A DNA stretch of 64,000 bases from Chitinophaga cymbidii (GTDB lineage Bacteria; Bacteroidota; Bacteroidia; Chitinophagales; Chitinophagaceae): NCBI RefSeq assembly GCF_007992715.1, contig NZ_BKAU01000001.1, forward strand, positions 248,001 to 312,000. Direction: 5' to 3'. Positions 26,782 through 35,079 of the stretch are shown here, piece by piece (within the stretch, counting starts at the first letter, position 1; each line of letters opens with the position of its first letter). A program made the translations under genes and the position numbers. The notes under the pieces were generated by a model, which saw nothing but the letters and a program-made list of their open reading frames with translations, was not told the origin of the DNA and ran no database searches.

Positions 26782-27171
26782 TCAGATCAGGAAAGTGCAA
26801 TGGCGGGTAAAAAGGGGAACAGCGGTGCCCGGCGGTGGCGCGTGATGCGGCGCCCAGGCCTGCAATGCCGGTTGAACAGGAGCGGTTTGCAGCCATGCGG
26901 GCTGCAGCGTAACAGGAATGGCGGTGATGGAATGGGTAAGCCCGGCAAAAGCCTTGGCGGCCATTTGGGAATCATCCACCTTCAGCCATTTGGCCTCATC
27001 CTGGCAGCAATCCCCCTTTACCGGCATGCCGCATTTGCCGCAGCTGTTATCATGGGAATCGTGCAGATCGATGGAAGCCAGCTCACCCATGCAATAATGC
27101 ACATTCACTGTGAACCCGCTGGTTATCAGCGTGTACAGCACAGCAAAACATATGGTGAGCATTTTCTTCAT
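26782..27171 (-). CDS. HYC_CC_PP family small exported protein
   Basis: 129 aa. A signal segment (KKMLTICFAVLYTLITSGFTV) is followed by NVHYCMGELASIDL (the HYC element), CGKCGMPVKGDCCQDE (the CC element) and a C-terminal Pro-rich stretch (HHAPPPGTAVPLF, the PP element). This is the Bacteroidota HYC_CC_PP family, regularly found with copper or heavy-metal genes; biochemical function is unknown. The three Cys groups and the His residues suggest metal binding. It has its own promoter between the porin stop and its start. Confidence 0.8.
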   Translation of the reverse strand: MKKMLTICFAVLYTLITSGFTVNVHYCMGELASIDLHDSHDNSCGKCGMPVKGDCCQDEAKWLKVDDSQMAAKAFAGLTHSITAIPVTLQPAWLQTAPVQPALQAWAPHHAPPPGTAVPLFTRHCTFLI

Positions 27172-27176
27172 CTTTA

Positions 27177-27184
27177 CAAAATTA
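27177..27184 (-). promoter_or_regulatory. -7 box of the HYC_CC_PP gene
   Basis: TAATTTTG on the minus strand matches TAnnTTTG exactly and ends only 5 bases before the start codon at 27171, so the mRNA should be nearly leaderless. Confidence 0.45.
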
Positions 27185-27190
27185 GGCTTT

Positions 27191-29173
27191 TTAGTTTATA
27201 TACCACCACCGCAGCCCTACCCGCAGCGCAAAATTGTTGGAAGGGTACGAGGGCGCGTAGAAATTCCGGTCGAGCACAAAAATGTTCAGGTTCTCCGCGC
27301 GTACGTATGCGGTGAAGGATTTGATCCGGAAGTGAACGAATGCCGCAACTTCCGGATAGTTGGAAAACTGCTCTGTATTCTGATAAAAATACTGGCCGAG
27401 CACCGGCGAATAGTCATCCGCGTAAAAAGGCGTATTGTATTTGGCTTCGATGCCGGTATAGAGGTTCAGGTTTTTGTACAGCTGCCCGTTGTAGGCAAAA
27501 CGGTGGCGCGTCCAGATCGTTGGAATGTTGATGGGCGCGTTGCCGGCGATCTGCTGGAAGGCAAAGTCCGCATCCCAGAAAAAGCTGCCTACGTTCACAC
27601 GTTTATGAAAGATGATCTGCAGCATGTTAAACAGACCGGTGAACTGCTCGCTTTCGGAAAAGCTCTTGAAATAGGTGTATTTGTTGAACAGGTAGTAGTT
27701 CGCCTGGAGGTTGTATTGCAGCCGCCGGTTATCGGCCCTGAACTGCAGCTGGGTGATGTTTTCCTTGCCGATGTCCGCATTGCGGTACACCTTGCCGTGA
27801 TTCAGCTCAAAATACCGGTAGATGTAAGACGGTTCCTTGTTCACGTTCTTCGCCATGAGGCTCACGTTGCCGAACAGATCGTTGATATACCTGCTCAGTG
27901 TTCCCATCGCCATGTAATCGCCGGCGTTTTCGCCGAGCAGGTACAGTTCGCCGCGGCCCTGCAGGTCCCATTTGCCGTTCTTCGTTTTGTTCCGGTATTC
28001 GCCGTGAATGTGCAGGTTCTGGAAGGTGACGCTGCTGCGCATGAATTCCCCGATGATATTATCGAAGCCTGCTCCTACCCGGATGAAGTGCGCCATGTTT
28101 CCCCGCACGGGAAACTGCATGAGCGACAGGTCGTTGGAGAGGATGCGCCATTGGTGGCGGGACAGCACGGAATCGTTGCCGAGGTTGGCGGGCAGGATGT
28201 TGAAGCCGTACCGCGAGGGATAATAAGTGGAATCCGGTTCCGTATCCATATAGCGGTAGGTGTTCTGGGTGTAGGTGAAGGTATGTTCCACCCTGAACAC
28301 CGGATCGAACTTGTAATATTCCGTAGTGTCATTCACGTGCACGGTGTCGCCGCGGCCCCAGTCGTACTGCTGACGCAGCAAAAAGCTGGCTTCCTGGTAA
28401 GCGTTCTTCACGGGGATGACGGTATTGAAAAAAGTGGCGGTTTCTGTGGCATCCCCGCCGAGCTTGGTGGGAATGAGGCGCAGCCGGTCGTATTCGGGTT
28501 TGTGCAGGAACGAGTCTGCGCGGATGCCGCCGTTCTCCCCGCCGTTGAACTTGTTCAGGTAATAGCTCATCAGGATGTGGTACCGTTTGTTCTGGCTGTT
28601 GTAATTGGCCGTTACGCGGTAGGTATCGTGATTGGTGTTCTGGTTCAGGTAAAATCCGGGGGAGTTCACTTTCCGGTAATCGAACGAGAAATTGAACTTC
28701 TGGCCGCGGTTCTGGGTGTGCATGAGGTTGATCATCTGCTCCTGCTGGCCGCCGATGAGGTAGCCCAGCTCGGAATACGGGCGGGTGGTGGTGTAGAAGC
28801 GGGCATTCTGATGATTGAAACCGTAAATATCGAAGGCGTGAAAGCCGGGGTCGAAGCCGGCCTGCATGCGGGGTGTGAAGATGAGGTTGCGGGCCGCGGT
28901 GCCGTTGTTGCCGAGGGTGGAATAGCTGGCGGGAACGCGGAGGTAGTTCAGGTTAAAGTCGTAGATGGAGGAGTCCAGCATAAAGTCAGTGGGCTCGTCC
29001 AGGTAGCGGTAGCGGAGGGTGAGCGTATCCGGCTCGTGTTCGTGCTTGGTGGTATCCCGCTGCATGGAGCCGCCGCCACCCCCTCCCACCGGGAGGCGGC
29101 TGGTGTTAAATTGCGCCTGTACGGCGGCGCCGGTGCCTGTCAGCAAAAGAAAAAAGATGATGAACTGCCTCAT
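27191..29173 (-). CDS. Putative porin of the Porin_10 family
   Basis: 660 aa. Signal peptide about 1-20 (RQFIIFFLLLTGTGAAVQA), a Gly-rich segment (PVGGGGGGS), then DTLTLRYRYLDEPTDFMLDSSIYDFNLNY, the conserved opening of this Bacteroidota family. The rest is a long barrel with regular aromatic strands, ending FALRVGLRWWYIN; a C-terminal aromatic residue region is typical of outer-membrane barrels. Substrate is unknown. It lies 30 bases downstream of the purine nucleoside phosphorylase gene on the same strand and may be co-transcribed with it, though the functions look unrelated. Confidence 0.85.
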   Translation of the reverse strand: MRQFIIFFLLLTGTGAAVQAQFNTSRLPVGGGGGGSMQRDTTKHEHEPDTLTLRYRYLDEPTDFMLDSSIYDFNLNYLRVPASYSTLGNNGTAARNLIFTPRMQAGFDPGFHAFDIYGFNHQNARFYTTTRPYSELGYLIGGQQEQMINLMHTQNRGQKFNFSFDYRKVNSPGFYLNQNTNHDTYRVTANYNSQNKRYHILMSYYLNKFNGGENGGIRADSFLHKPEYDRLRLIPTKLGGDATETATFFNTVIPVKNAYQEASFLLRQQYDWGRGDTVHVNDTTEYYKFDPVFRVEHTFTYTQNTYRYMDTEPDSTYYPSRYGFNILPANLGNDSVLSRHQWRILSNDLSLMQFPVRGNMAHFIRVGAGFDNIIGEFMRSSVTFQNLHIHGEYRNKTKNGKWDLQGRGELYLLGENAGDYMAMGTLSRYINDLFGNVSLMAKNVNKEPSYIYRYFELNHGKVYRNADIGKENITQLQFRADNRRLQYNLQANYYLFNKYTYFKSFSESEQFTGLFNMLQIIFHKRVNVGSFFWDADFAFQQIAGNAPINIPTIWTRHRFAYNGQLYKNLNLYTGIEAKYNTPFYADDYSPVLGQYFYQNTEQFSNYPEVAAFVHFRIKSFTAYVRAENLNIFVLDRNFYAPSYPSNNFALRVGLRWWYIN

Positions 29174-29203
29174 TCTGATGATTCGTGTAGGGCCCGCAAT
29201 TCC

Positions 29204-30016
29204 TTACAATTGTTGGACCAGTTCGCTGAAAATATATGTTAAATGTGGTTCCGCCGCCCTGGCCGCGGCCAGTACTTCTTCGTGGGTGATCACATTGTCT
29301 TCTTCCCGGATGCCCATGTCCGTGATCACGCTCATGGCGAACACTTTCAGGCCGCTGTGAATGGCTACGATCACTTCGGGCACGGTGCTCATGCCCACGG
29401 CATCTCCCCCGATGATGTGCATGAACCTGTATTCGGCGCGGGTTTCAAAGGTCGGGCCTTGTACGCCTACATAAACGCCGGTGTGTAAAGGTATGTTTTT
29501 GCGCGCTGCGATGGATTTTACTTTTGCGATGAGCGTTTTGGCGTAGGGCTCGCTCATGTCAGGGAAGCGGGGGCCCAGCTCGTCGATGTTCTTTCCGCGC
29601 AGCGGGTGCTCCGGCTGAAGGTTGATATGATCGGTGATGATCATCAGATCGCCTACTTTGAATTGGCTGTTCATGCCGCCCGCGGCGTTCGAGATCAGCA
29701 GGGTATGAATGCCCAGGGCCTTCATCACCCGCACGGGAAACGTCACCTGCTGCATACTCAGCCCTTCGTAATAATGAAAACGGCCGGCCATGGCCACAAT
29801 GGGGCGGCCGCCCAGCTTCCCTAGGATCAGCCGGCCGGAATGGCCCTCCACCGTTGCGGGCGGAAAGTGCGGGATATCGTTGTAGGATATTTCCGTGCTG
29901 TCCGTAATCTCCGCGGCGAGGTTGCCCAGGCCGCTGCCCAGGATAATGCCGGCCTGCGGCGGCTCCGTAACGAACTGTTGTATGTAAGCCGTAGCTTCCT
30001 TGATCTGTGTCAGCAT
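29204..30016 (-). CDS. Purine-nucleoside phosphorylase (inosine/guanosine type)
   Basis: 270 aa. Family motifs in order: IILGSGLGNLA (phosphate loop), GHSGRLILGKLGG, MAGRFHYYEG, LISNAAGGMNSQFKVGDLMIITDHIN, GVYVGVQGPTFETRAEYRF and VGMSTVPEVIVAIHSGL. It splits purine nucleosides with phosphate to the free base and ribose-1-phosphate in purine salvage (cytoplasm). The motif set places it in the trimeric PNP class (PunA-like) rather than the hexameric DeoD class. A clear -7 box lies 20 bases upstream of the start. Confidence 0.95.
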   Translation of the reverse strand: MLTQIKEATAYIQQFVTEPPQAGIILGSGLGNLAAEITDSTEISYNDIPHFPPATVEGHSGRLILGKLGGRPIVAMAGRFHYYEGLSMQQVTFPVRVMKALGIHTLLISNAAGGMNSQFKVGDLMIITDHINLQPEHPLRGKNIDELGPRFPDMSEPYAKTLIAKVKSIAARKNIPLHTGVYVGVQGPTFETRAEYRFMHIIGGDAVGMSTVPEVIVAIHSGLKVFAMSVITDMGIREEDNVITHEEVLAAARAAEPHLTYIFSELVQQL

Positions 30017-30035
30017 ACCCCTTATTTGTGCCCGG

Positions 30036-30043
30036 CAAAGTTA
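30036..30043 (-). promoter_or_regulatory. -7 box of the purine nucleoside phosphorylase gene
   Basis: TAACTTTG on the minus strand matches TAnnTTTG. It ends 19 bases before the ATG. No TTTG is seen at the usual upstream distance. Confidence 0.5.
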
Positions 30044-30132
30044 ATTCTATAATGAATACTATCAGCTTCCTTCAAAGAAATCACCTATCTAAAACATAAA
30101 TTGACTAAATTAGCGGCCAAAATTAAATACCG

Positions 30133-31347
30133 ATGAATTTACACGAGTACCAGGCTAAGGAACTGTTGAAAAAATATAACGTACCGGTACAGGAAGGTAT
30201 CCCGGTAGATACTCCCGAAGCAGCGGCGGAAGCTTACAAGCAACTGAAAGTGCAGTTTGGCAACGAGTTCGCTGTTGTTAAAGCGCAAATCCACGCCGGT
30301 GGCCGTGGTAAAGGCAAGGTGAATGGTACTGAGCAGCGCGGTGTGGCGGTAGGAAAAAATTCAGAAGACGTAAAAACCATTGCCGGCAACATCCTTGGCG
30401 GCACACTGGTGACCATACAAACAGGCCCGGCGGGTAAAGTAGTGAACAAGGTGCTGGTAGCACAGGACGTTTACTATCCCGGCCCCAATCCTGTAAAGGA
30501 ATTCTACCTTTCCATCCTGCTGGACAGGGCGAAAGGCCAGAACGTGATCATGTACTCCACCGAAGGCGGTATGGACATTGAAGAAGTGGCCCATAACACG
30601 CCGGACAAGATATTTAAGGAACTGGTACATCCCGGCGGCCCGCTGCAGGGATTCCAGGCGCGGAAGATCGCTTTCAACTTCGGCCTGAAAGGCGAAGCGT
30701 TCAAAAACATGGTAAAATTCGTGACCAACCTGTACAATGCGTACGTGGGCCTCGATGCCGCCATGCTCGAGATCAACCCGCTGTTCAAGACCAGCGACGA
30801 AAAGATCATCGCGGTAGACTGTAAAATGAACCTGGACGATAACGCCCTGCTCCGCCACCCCGACCTGGTAGCGCTGCGCGACGTGACCGAAGAAGATCCC
30901 ACGGAAGTGGAAGCAGGCAAACACAACCTGAACTTCGTGAAACTCGACGGTAACGTGGGCTGTATGGTGAACGGCGCCGGCCTGGCCATGGCCACGATGG
31001 ACATGATCAAGCTGAGCGGCGGCGAACCCGCCAACTTCCTGGACGTAGGCGGCACCGCCAATGCCCAGACCGTAGAAGCCGGCTTCCGCATCATCCTGAA
31101 AGATCCGAAAGTAAAAGCCATCCTGATCAATATCTTCGGCGGTATTGTGCGTTGCGACAGGGTTGCGCAGGGTGTGATCGACGCCTATAATTCCATCGGC
31201 ACCATCAACGTACCCATCATCGTACGTTTGCAGGGCACCAATGCCGAGGAAGCCAAACAGCTCATCGAAGACAGCGGCCTGAAAGTGCAGTCCGCCATCC
31301 TGCTGAGCGAAGCCGCTACACTGGTGAACAAAGCCGTGAGCGCATAA
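30133..31347 (+). CDS. sucC: Succinate-CoA ligase (ADP-forming), beta subunit
   Basis: 404 aa. It starts MNLHEYQAKELLKKYNVPVQEG, the canonical SucC opening, with an ATP-grasp fold (VVKAQIHAGGRGKGKVNG; LEINPLF; metal-binding AVDCKMNLDDNAL) and the C-terminal CoA-ligase domain (DVGGTANAQTVEAGFRIIL, INIFGGIVRCDRVAQGV, RLQGTNAEEA). It makes ATP from succinyl-CoA in the TCA cycle together with SucD. sucD is not next to it; in Bacteroidota the two are often unlinked. A strong terminator follows. Confidence 0.97.
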   Translation: MNLHEYQAKELLKKYNVPVQEGIPVDTPEAAAEAYKQLKVQFGNEFAVVKAQIHAGGRGKGKVNGTEQRGVAVGKNSEDVKTIAGNILGGTLVTIQTGPAGKVVNKVLVAQDVYYPGPNPVKEFYLSILLDRAKGQNVIMYSTEGGMDIEEVAHNTPDKIFKELVHPGGPLQGFQARKIAFNFGLKGEAFKNMVKFVTNLYNAYVGLDAAMLEINPLFKTSDEKIIAVDCKMNLDDNALLRHPDLVALRDVTEEDPTEVEAGKHNLNFVKLDGNVGCMVNGAGLAMATMDMIKLSGGEPANFLDVGGTANAQTVEAGFRIILKDPKVKAILINIFGGIVRCDRVAQGVIDAYNSIGTINVPIIVRLQGTNAEEAKQLIEDSGLKVQSAILLSEAATLVNKAVSA

Positions 31348-31372
31348 CAATTGAGAAAATGTTACCCGATAA

Positions 31373-31408
31373 AAAAGGCTGGCCTGATAGGTCGGCCTTT
31401 TGCTTTTT
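31373..31408 (+). terminator. Intrinsic terminator after sucC
   Basis: A 12-bp stem with two wobble pairs (AAAAGGCTGGCC against GGTCGGCCTTTT) and loop TGATA is followed by a T-run at 31404-31408. Confidence 0.85.
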
Positions 31409-31422
31409 GGGGGTAAATCCCC

Positions 31423-31430
31423 TACCTTTA
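31423..31430 (+). promoter_or_regulatory. Probable -7 box upstream of the DUF4407 gene
   Basis: TACCTTTA differs from TAnnTTTG only at the last base; it lies 51 bases before the ATG at 31482. A small GGGG-TAAAT-CCCC hairpin sits just upstream of it. Confidence 0.35.
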
Positions 31431-31481
31431 TTCCTCCATCCTTATAATCTGAACATGCATTGGGTCGTTTAATCCGATAGT

Positions 31482-32507
31482 ATGTTACGTATTCGCCAAT
31501 TCTTCCTTATCTGCTCCGGCGCACATCTGCCGATGCTGCGGCGCGCTCCCGCTGAAATGAATAAATACGCGGGGATCGGCGCCACCATTTTCTTTACGGG
31601 CCTGCTGGCCGCGCTCTCGGGCGGATATGCCCTGTGGACGGTTTTCCAGGAACCCTGGGCCGCCGTGCTCTTCGCGCTCGTTTGGGGATTGATGATCTTC
31701 AACCTGGACCGTTACATTGTGTCCAGCATGAAAAAGCGGGACAAATTCGGGCAGGAGCTGTGGATGGCGCTGCCGCGGGTCGTTCTGGCCGTGCTGATCG
31801 CCGTGGTGATCTCCAAGCCGCTGGAACTCAGGGTCTTCGACAAGGAGATACAGGCGGAGCTGGTGATCATGGAACAGCAAAAGTTCAGGACGCAGGAAGA
31901 AAAGGTGCAGGAACGTTACCAGGCCCGGAGCCTTGAGATCAAAAACCGGATACAGGCCCTGCAGGCGGAGATCGACCGGCAGGCGGCCCGCCGGGATACA
32001 TTGATGCTCATCGCGCAGCAGGAAGCGGACGGCACCGGCGGCTCCCGCATCCGCAACCTCGGCCCCATCTATAAAGCTAAAAAGGCGGACGCGGACAGCG
32101 CGGGCGCCGCACTGGCGGCCTTGCAGCAGCGCCACCGGGCGCTCAGCCGGGAACTGGCGCAGGTGGATTCTACGGTTACCGCCGGCATCACCCAGCTGAA
32201 ACGCGGCAGCATCGACGGGTTCGCGTCCCGCCTCGATGCGCTCGGCACATTGACGAAAAACAGCGCGCCCATCCGCTGGGCCAACTGGTTCATCATGCTC
32301 CTGTTCGTGGCTATTGAAACAGCGCCGGTGTTCGTGAAGCTCATTTCGCCGAGGGGGCCGTATGACGATCTGCTGGAACAGCATGAATACAGCTTCATCA
32401 TGCATAAAAAGGAAAGGAAAGCCATGCTCACCATGGAAACGGACGAGCGCATCGCGAAAAAGACAGCGGAAAGCGAAGCGAGGCTGAAGCGCACGGTTTA
32501 TACGTGA
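31482..32507 (+). CDS. DUF4407 membrane protein
   Basis: 341 aa. It opens LRIRQFFLICSGAHLPMLRRAPAEMNKYAGIGATIFFTGLLA, the DUF4407 start, with two N-terminal membrane helices (about 36-85), a third near 100-120 (VVLAVLIAVVISKPLEL), a long charged coiled coil (about 125-250, rich in E, K, Q and R) and a final helix near 268-288 (WFIMLLFVAIETAPVFVKL). The function of the family is unknown; the coiled coil probably projects into the periplasm or cytoplasm between the membrane spans. No operon partner is evident. Confidence 0.82.
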   Translation: MLRIRQFFLICSGAHLPMLRRAPAEMNKYAGIGATIFFTGLLAALSGGYALWTVFQEPWAAVLFALVWGLMIFNLDRYIVSSMKKRDKFGQELWMALPRVVLAVLIAVVISKPLELRVFDKEIQAELVIMEQQKFRTQEEKVQERYQARSLEIKNRIQALQAEIDRQAARRDTLMLIAQQEADGTGGSRIRNLGPIYKAKKADADSAGAALAALQQRHRALSRELAQVDSTVTAGITQLKRGSIDGFASRLDALGTLTKNSAPIRWANWFIMLLFVAIETAPVFVKLISPRGPYDDLLEQHEYSFIMHKKERKAMLTMETDERIAKKTAESEARLKRTVYT

Positions 32508-32585
32508 GAAAGGGCATTCGTTGAGCATCTGCAATGTTTGCCGAAGCGCACGGCTTTGTGATACCCCGTCCGCATGAACCCCAGC

Positions 32586-32616
32586 AAGCGCACAGCGCTT
32601 ACATGAATTTTTTTTT
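32586..32616 (+). terminator. Possible terminator after the DUF4407 gene
   Basis: AAGCGC-ACA-GCGCTT gives a 6-bp stem. Nine T residues begin eight bases later. The gap between stem and T-run makes it a weak candidate. Confidence 0.35.
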
Positions 32617-32618
32617 CA

Positions 32619-32665
32619 GGGATTTATGGAATCAGGAAAAAACCAGCATCCTGCCCATAAATCCC
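32619..32665 (+). repeat. 11-bp perfect inverted repeat in the leader of the DUF4139 gene
   Basis: GGGATTTATGG (32619-32629) pairs with CCATAAATCCC (32655-32665). An inner pair CAGGA/TCCTG can extend the hairpin. The structure ends 5 bases before the chosen ATG at 32671, so it could cover the ribosome entry site, and an alternative in-frame ATG at 32626 lies inside its left arm. Confidence 0.55.
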
Positions 32666-32670
32666 TTTGT

Positions 32671-34581
32671 ATGAAAATATATCTCTCCTTACTGCTATCC
32701 ATTACCTGCTTTTACGCTAACGCACAAACGAAAAAGCAAACGGTACAGTCGAAGATCGACAAAGTAACCGTGTTCATGCAGGGCGCGCAGGTGATGCGCT
32801 CCGCCACCACATCCATCCCCGCGGGCACCACCACCCTCGTATTCCCGCAGATATCGCCCGAACTGGAAGAGAAAAGCATACAGGTGCGGGGCCAGGGGCC
32901 GTTCACCATCCTGTCCGTTTCCCGCGAAAGGAATTACCTGCGCGGACAGGCGCCCATCGAAGAGATCGAAAAACTGCAACAGCAGCAAGAAGCGCTGGAA
33001 GAAAAGGTGACACATGAAAAAGCGCGCCAGAAAGTATTTGCGCAGGAAGAGGCGATGCTTGCAAAAAACCAGGACCTCCGCGGCACCACTACCGGCCTCA
33101 AAACACAGGACCTCCGCGAGGCGCTGGACTTCCAGCGAGCAAGGCTCTCCGAAGTGCTGGAACAGCAGATCAGCATCGAAAAAAATATCACGCAGCTCAA
33201 TGAAAGCATCAGCCGCCTGATCGCCCAGCAACAAGCCCTGATGGCTGCGAAAGATACTTCCACCAGCGACCTGCTCATCACCGTATCCTCCAAAGAAAAT
33301 ATCAACGGCCAGCTCACGCTCAGCTATATGGTGAAGAACGCCGGCTGGTACCCGAGCTACGACCTGCGTGTGGAAAGCATCAGCCAGCCGATGGCCCTCG
33401 CCTATAAAGCGAATGTGTTCCAGCAATGCGGCGAAGAATGGAAGAACGTGAAGCTGAGCCTTTCCAGCGGCAATCCCTCCGAAAGCGGCCTGAAACCCGA
33501 ACTGCAACCCTGGCTGATGCGCGCCTTTTACAGCCGCCAGGAAATGATGGCCGCGCGGATACAGCAAGGCAGCGTGGGGAAAAATGAAGCACGTGGACGG
33601 ATATACGATGAAAGCGGGCGGCCGCTGCCCCATGTGAGCATCACCATCCCCGGCCGCACCATCGGCACCGTAACAAACGAAAAAGGTGAATTCAGCCTTC
33701 AGCTGCCGCCGGACGCAACAGCGCTGAAGATCAGCTACATTGGCTACATGCAGCGGGAGATCAGCCTGAACGGGAAATACCTCGAAGTATATATGCAGCC
33801 GGATGCGAAATTGATGGAAGAAGTAGTGGTAGTGGGTTACGGCGCACAGGAAAAAAAATCATTGTTGACCGGCGCCGCATCCGGTGTGATGATCAGGGGC
33901 GTTTCCTCCGCACCAGCGCCGCGCACGCAAAAGCAATCGGAGATACCGCTGGAAGTGGGCACCACTTTCCACAGCACCAGCGTTCACTTCGATATCGCCA
34001 CCGCCTATACCGTTCCGTCTGACGGCAAGCCCTACACGGTGAACATCCGCGAAATGGAAGTGCCCGCCTCATATGAATATCATGCCGCGCCGAAACTGGA
34101 CCTTTCCGCTTACCTGCTCGCGGGCATCACGGACTGGCAGCAGCTGAACCTGCTGGAAGGCGAGACCAGCATCTATTTTGAAGGCACTTACCTCGGCAAG
34201 TCCCTGCTCAACCTGCAAACCGCTTCAGACACGCTGTTCGTTTCCCTCGGAAAAGACAAAGGCATCGTGCTCAACCGCAAGCTGCAAAAGGCATTTTCAA
34301 AAAGCCAGTACCTCGGCAGCAACCAGGTGGTGACCCGCCACTGGGAGATCAGCGTGCGCAACAACAAACGCGAGCCGGTGCGCCTGCTCCTGGAAGACCA
34401 GCTGCCGGTGTCCGTGCAACGGGAAATAGAGATCAGCAAAATGGAGCATCCGGGTGCGAAGCTGGACGAAAACACGCAGAAACTGACCTGGGACCTGAGC
34501 ATCGCGCCGAAGGAAGAGAAGAAGACACAATTGCAATACACCGTGAAGTATCCAAAAGACCGCGTGGTAAACCTGGATTGA
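32671..34581 (+). CDS. DUF4139 (MuiA-like) exported protein with inserted CarboxypepD_reg and SusC-like TonB-box segment
   Basis: 636 aa from the ATG at 32671, where a signal peptide (KIYLSLLLSITCFYANA) begins; an in-frame ATG at 32626 would put 15 polar residues ahead of it. DUF4140 covers about 20-120, then a Gln/Glu-rich coiled coil (about 95-205) and DUF4139 to the end. Near 307-390 a carboxypeptidase-like domain (GRIYDESGRPLPHVSITIPG, GTVTNEKGEFSLQLP, ISYIGYMQREI) is inserted, followed by EEVVVVGYGAQEKKSLLTGA (about 383-402), which closely resembles the TonB box and plug start of SusC proteins. DUF4139 then resumes (FDIATAYTVPSDGKPYTVNI). Function of the family is unknown. The insert looks like domain borrowing from a SusC gene. 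Confidence 0.83.
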   Translation: MKIYLSLLLSITCFYANAQTKKQTVQSKIDKVTVFMQGAQVMRSATTSIPAGTTTLVFPQISPELEEKSIQVRGQGPFTILSVSRERNYLRGQAPIEEIEKLQQQQEALEEKVTHEKARQKVFAQEEAMLAKNQDLRGTTTGLKTQDLREALDFQRARLSEVLEQQISIEKNITQLNESISRLIAQQQALMAAKDTSTSDLLITVSSKENINGQLTLSYMVKNAGWYPSYDLRVESISQPMALAYKANVFQQCGEEWKNVKLSLSSGNPSESGLKPELQPWLMRAFYSRQEMMAARIQQGSVGKNEARGRIYDESGRPLPHVSITIPGRTIGTVTNEKGEFSLQLPPDATALKISYIGYMQREISLNGKYLEVYMQPDAKLMEEVVVVGYGAQEKKSLLTGAASGVMIRGVSSAPAPRTQKQSEIPLEVGTTFHSTSVHFDIATAYTVPSDGKPYTVNIREMEVPASYEYHAAPKLDLSAYLLAGITDWQQLNLLEGETSIYFEGTYLGKSLLNLQTASDTLFVSLGKDKGIVLNRKLQKAFSKSQYLGSNQVVTRHWEISVRNNKREPVRLLLEDQLPVSVQREIEISKMEHPGAKLDENTQKLTWDLSIAPKEEKKTQLQYTVKYPKDRVVNLD

Positions 34582-34608
34582 TACGGTCTCCGTCCGTTTA
34601 TCCGCAAG

Positions 34609-34635
34609 CCTCCCGTCGTCCGGCGGGAGGTTTTT
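34609..34635 (+). terminator. Intrinsic terminator after the DUF4139 gene
   Basis: CCTCCCG (34609-34615) pairs with CGGGAGG (34624-34630), loop 8 bases, followed at once by TTTTT and GTTT. Confidence 0.85.
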
Positions 34636-34671
34636 GTTTATCCCCCCAAGTTTGCGTACATTAAACATGCT

Positions 34672-35079
34672 ATGCAAATACATATCAAAACAATCCACGA
34701 CAGCAGTGCGGCGGCGGGATGGGCTGGGCCGCGCAGCCTGGTGATAGACCGTACGCCCCGCGCCGGCGGGCTCGGCATCGGTTTCAGCGGGGAAGAACTG
34801 TTCATGATGTCTATCGGCGCAAGTATCTGTAACGACCTGTATCGCGAAGCGGCCAACCTGGAGCTGGAGATCAGCGATGTGGAGATCGTGATTAACGGCG
34901 ACTGGAGCGGGGAACCGGCGCATGCGCGCAACATCCGGTATGATGTCCGGGTAAAGTCGTCCGCGCCGCGGGAAAAGATCGAGGAAATGATACGGTTCAT
35001 TGACCAGGTGGCGGAGATCCCGCATTCGCTGAGAACGGGCACGCCGGTGAAGCTCAACCAGATCGAGGTCACCCGCTGA
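34672..35079 (+). CDS. OsmC-family protein
   Basis: 135 aa, the usual size. The family fold is visible in DRTPRAGGLGIGFSGEELFMMSIGASICNDLYREAANLELEISDVEIVINGDW, where one Cys (in SICNDL, at the position of the peroxidatic Cys) is present; the second conserved OsmC Cys is not obvious. It ends IEMIRFIDQVAEIPHSLRTGTP. OsmC/Ohr proteins reduce organic hydroperoxides; with one Cys missing this may be a divergent member. Its last codons (QIEVTR-stop) form the first copy of a 46-bp tandem repeat. Confidence 0.8.
   Translation: MQIHIKTIHDSSAAAGWAGPRSLVIDRTPRAGGLGIGFSGEELFMMSIGASICNDLYREAANLELEISDVEIVINGDWSGEPAHARNIRYDVRVKSSAPREKIEEMIRFIDQVAEIPHSLRTGTPVKLNQIEVTR

Noticed and set aside
27110..29242. 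710-codon open frame on the plus strand
   Set aside because: It is exactly antisense to the Porin_10 gene, has no recognisable domain, and its composition follows the mirrored codon bias of the porin.
32626..32670. Earlier start for the DUF4139 protein
   Set aside because: It would put 15 polar residues ahead of a standard signal peptide; kept only as a possible regulated alternative.
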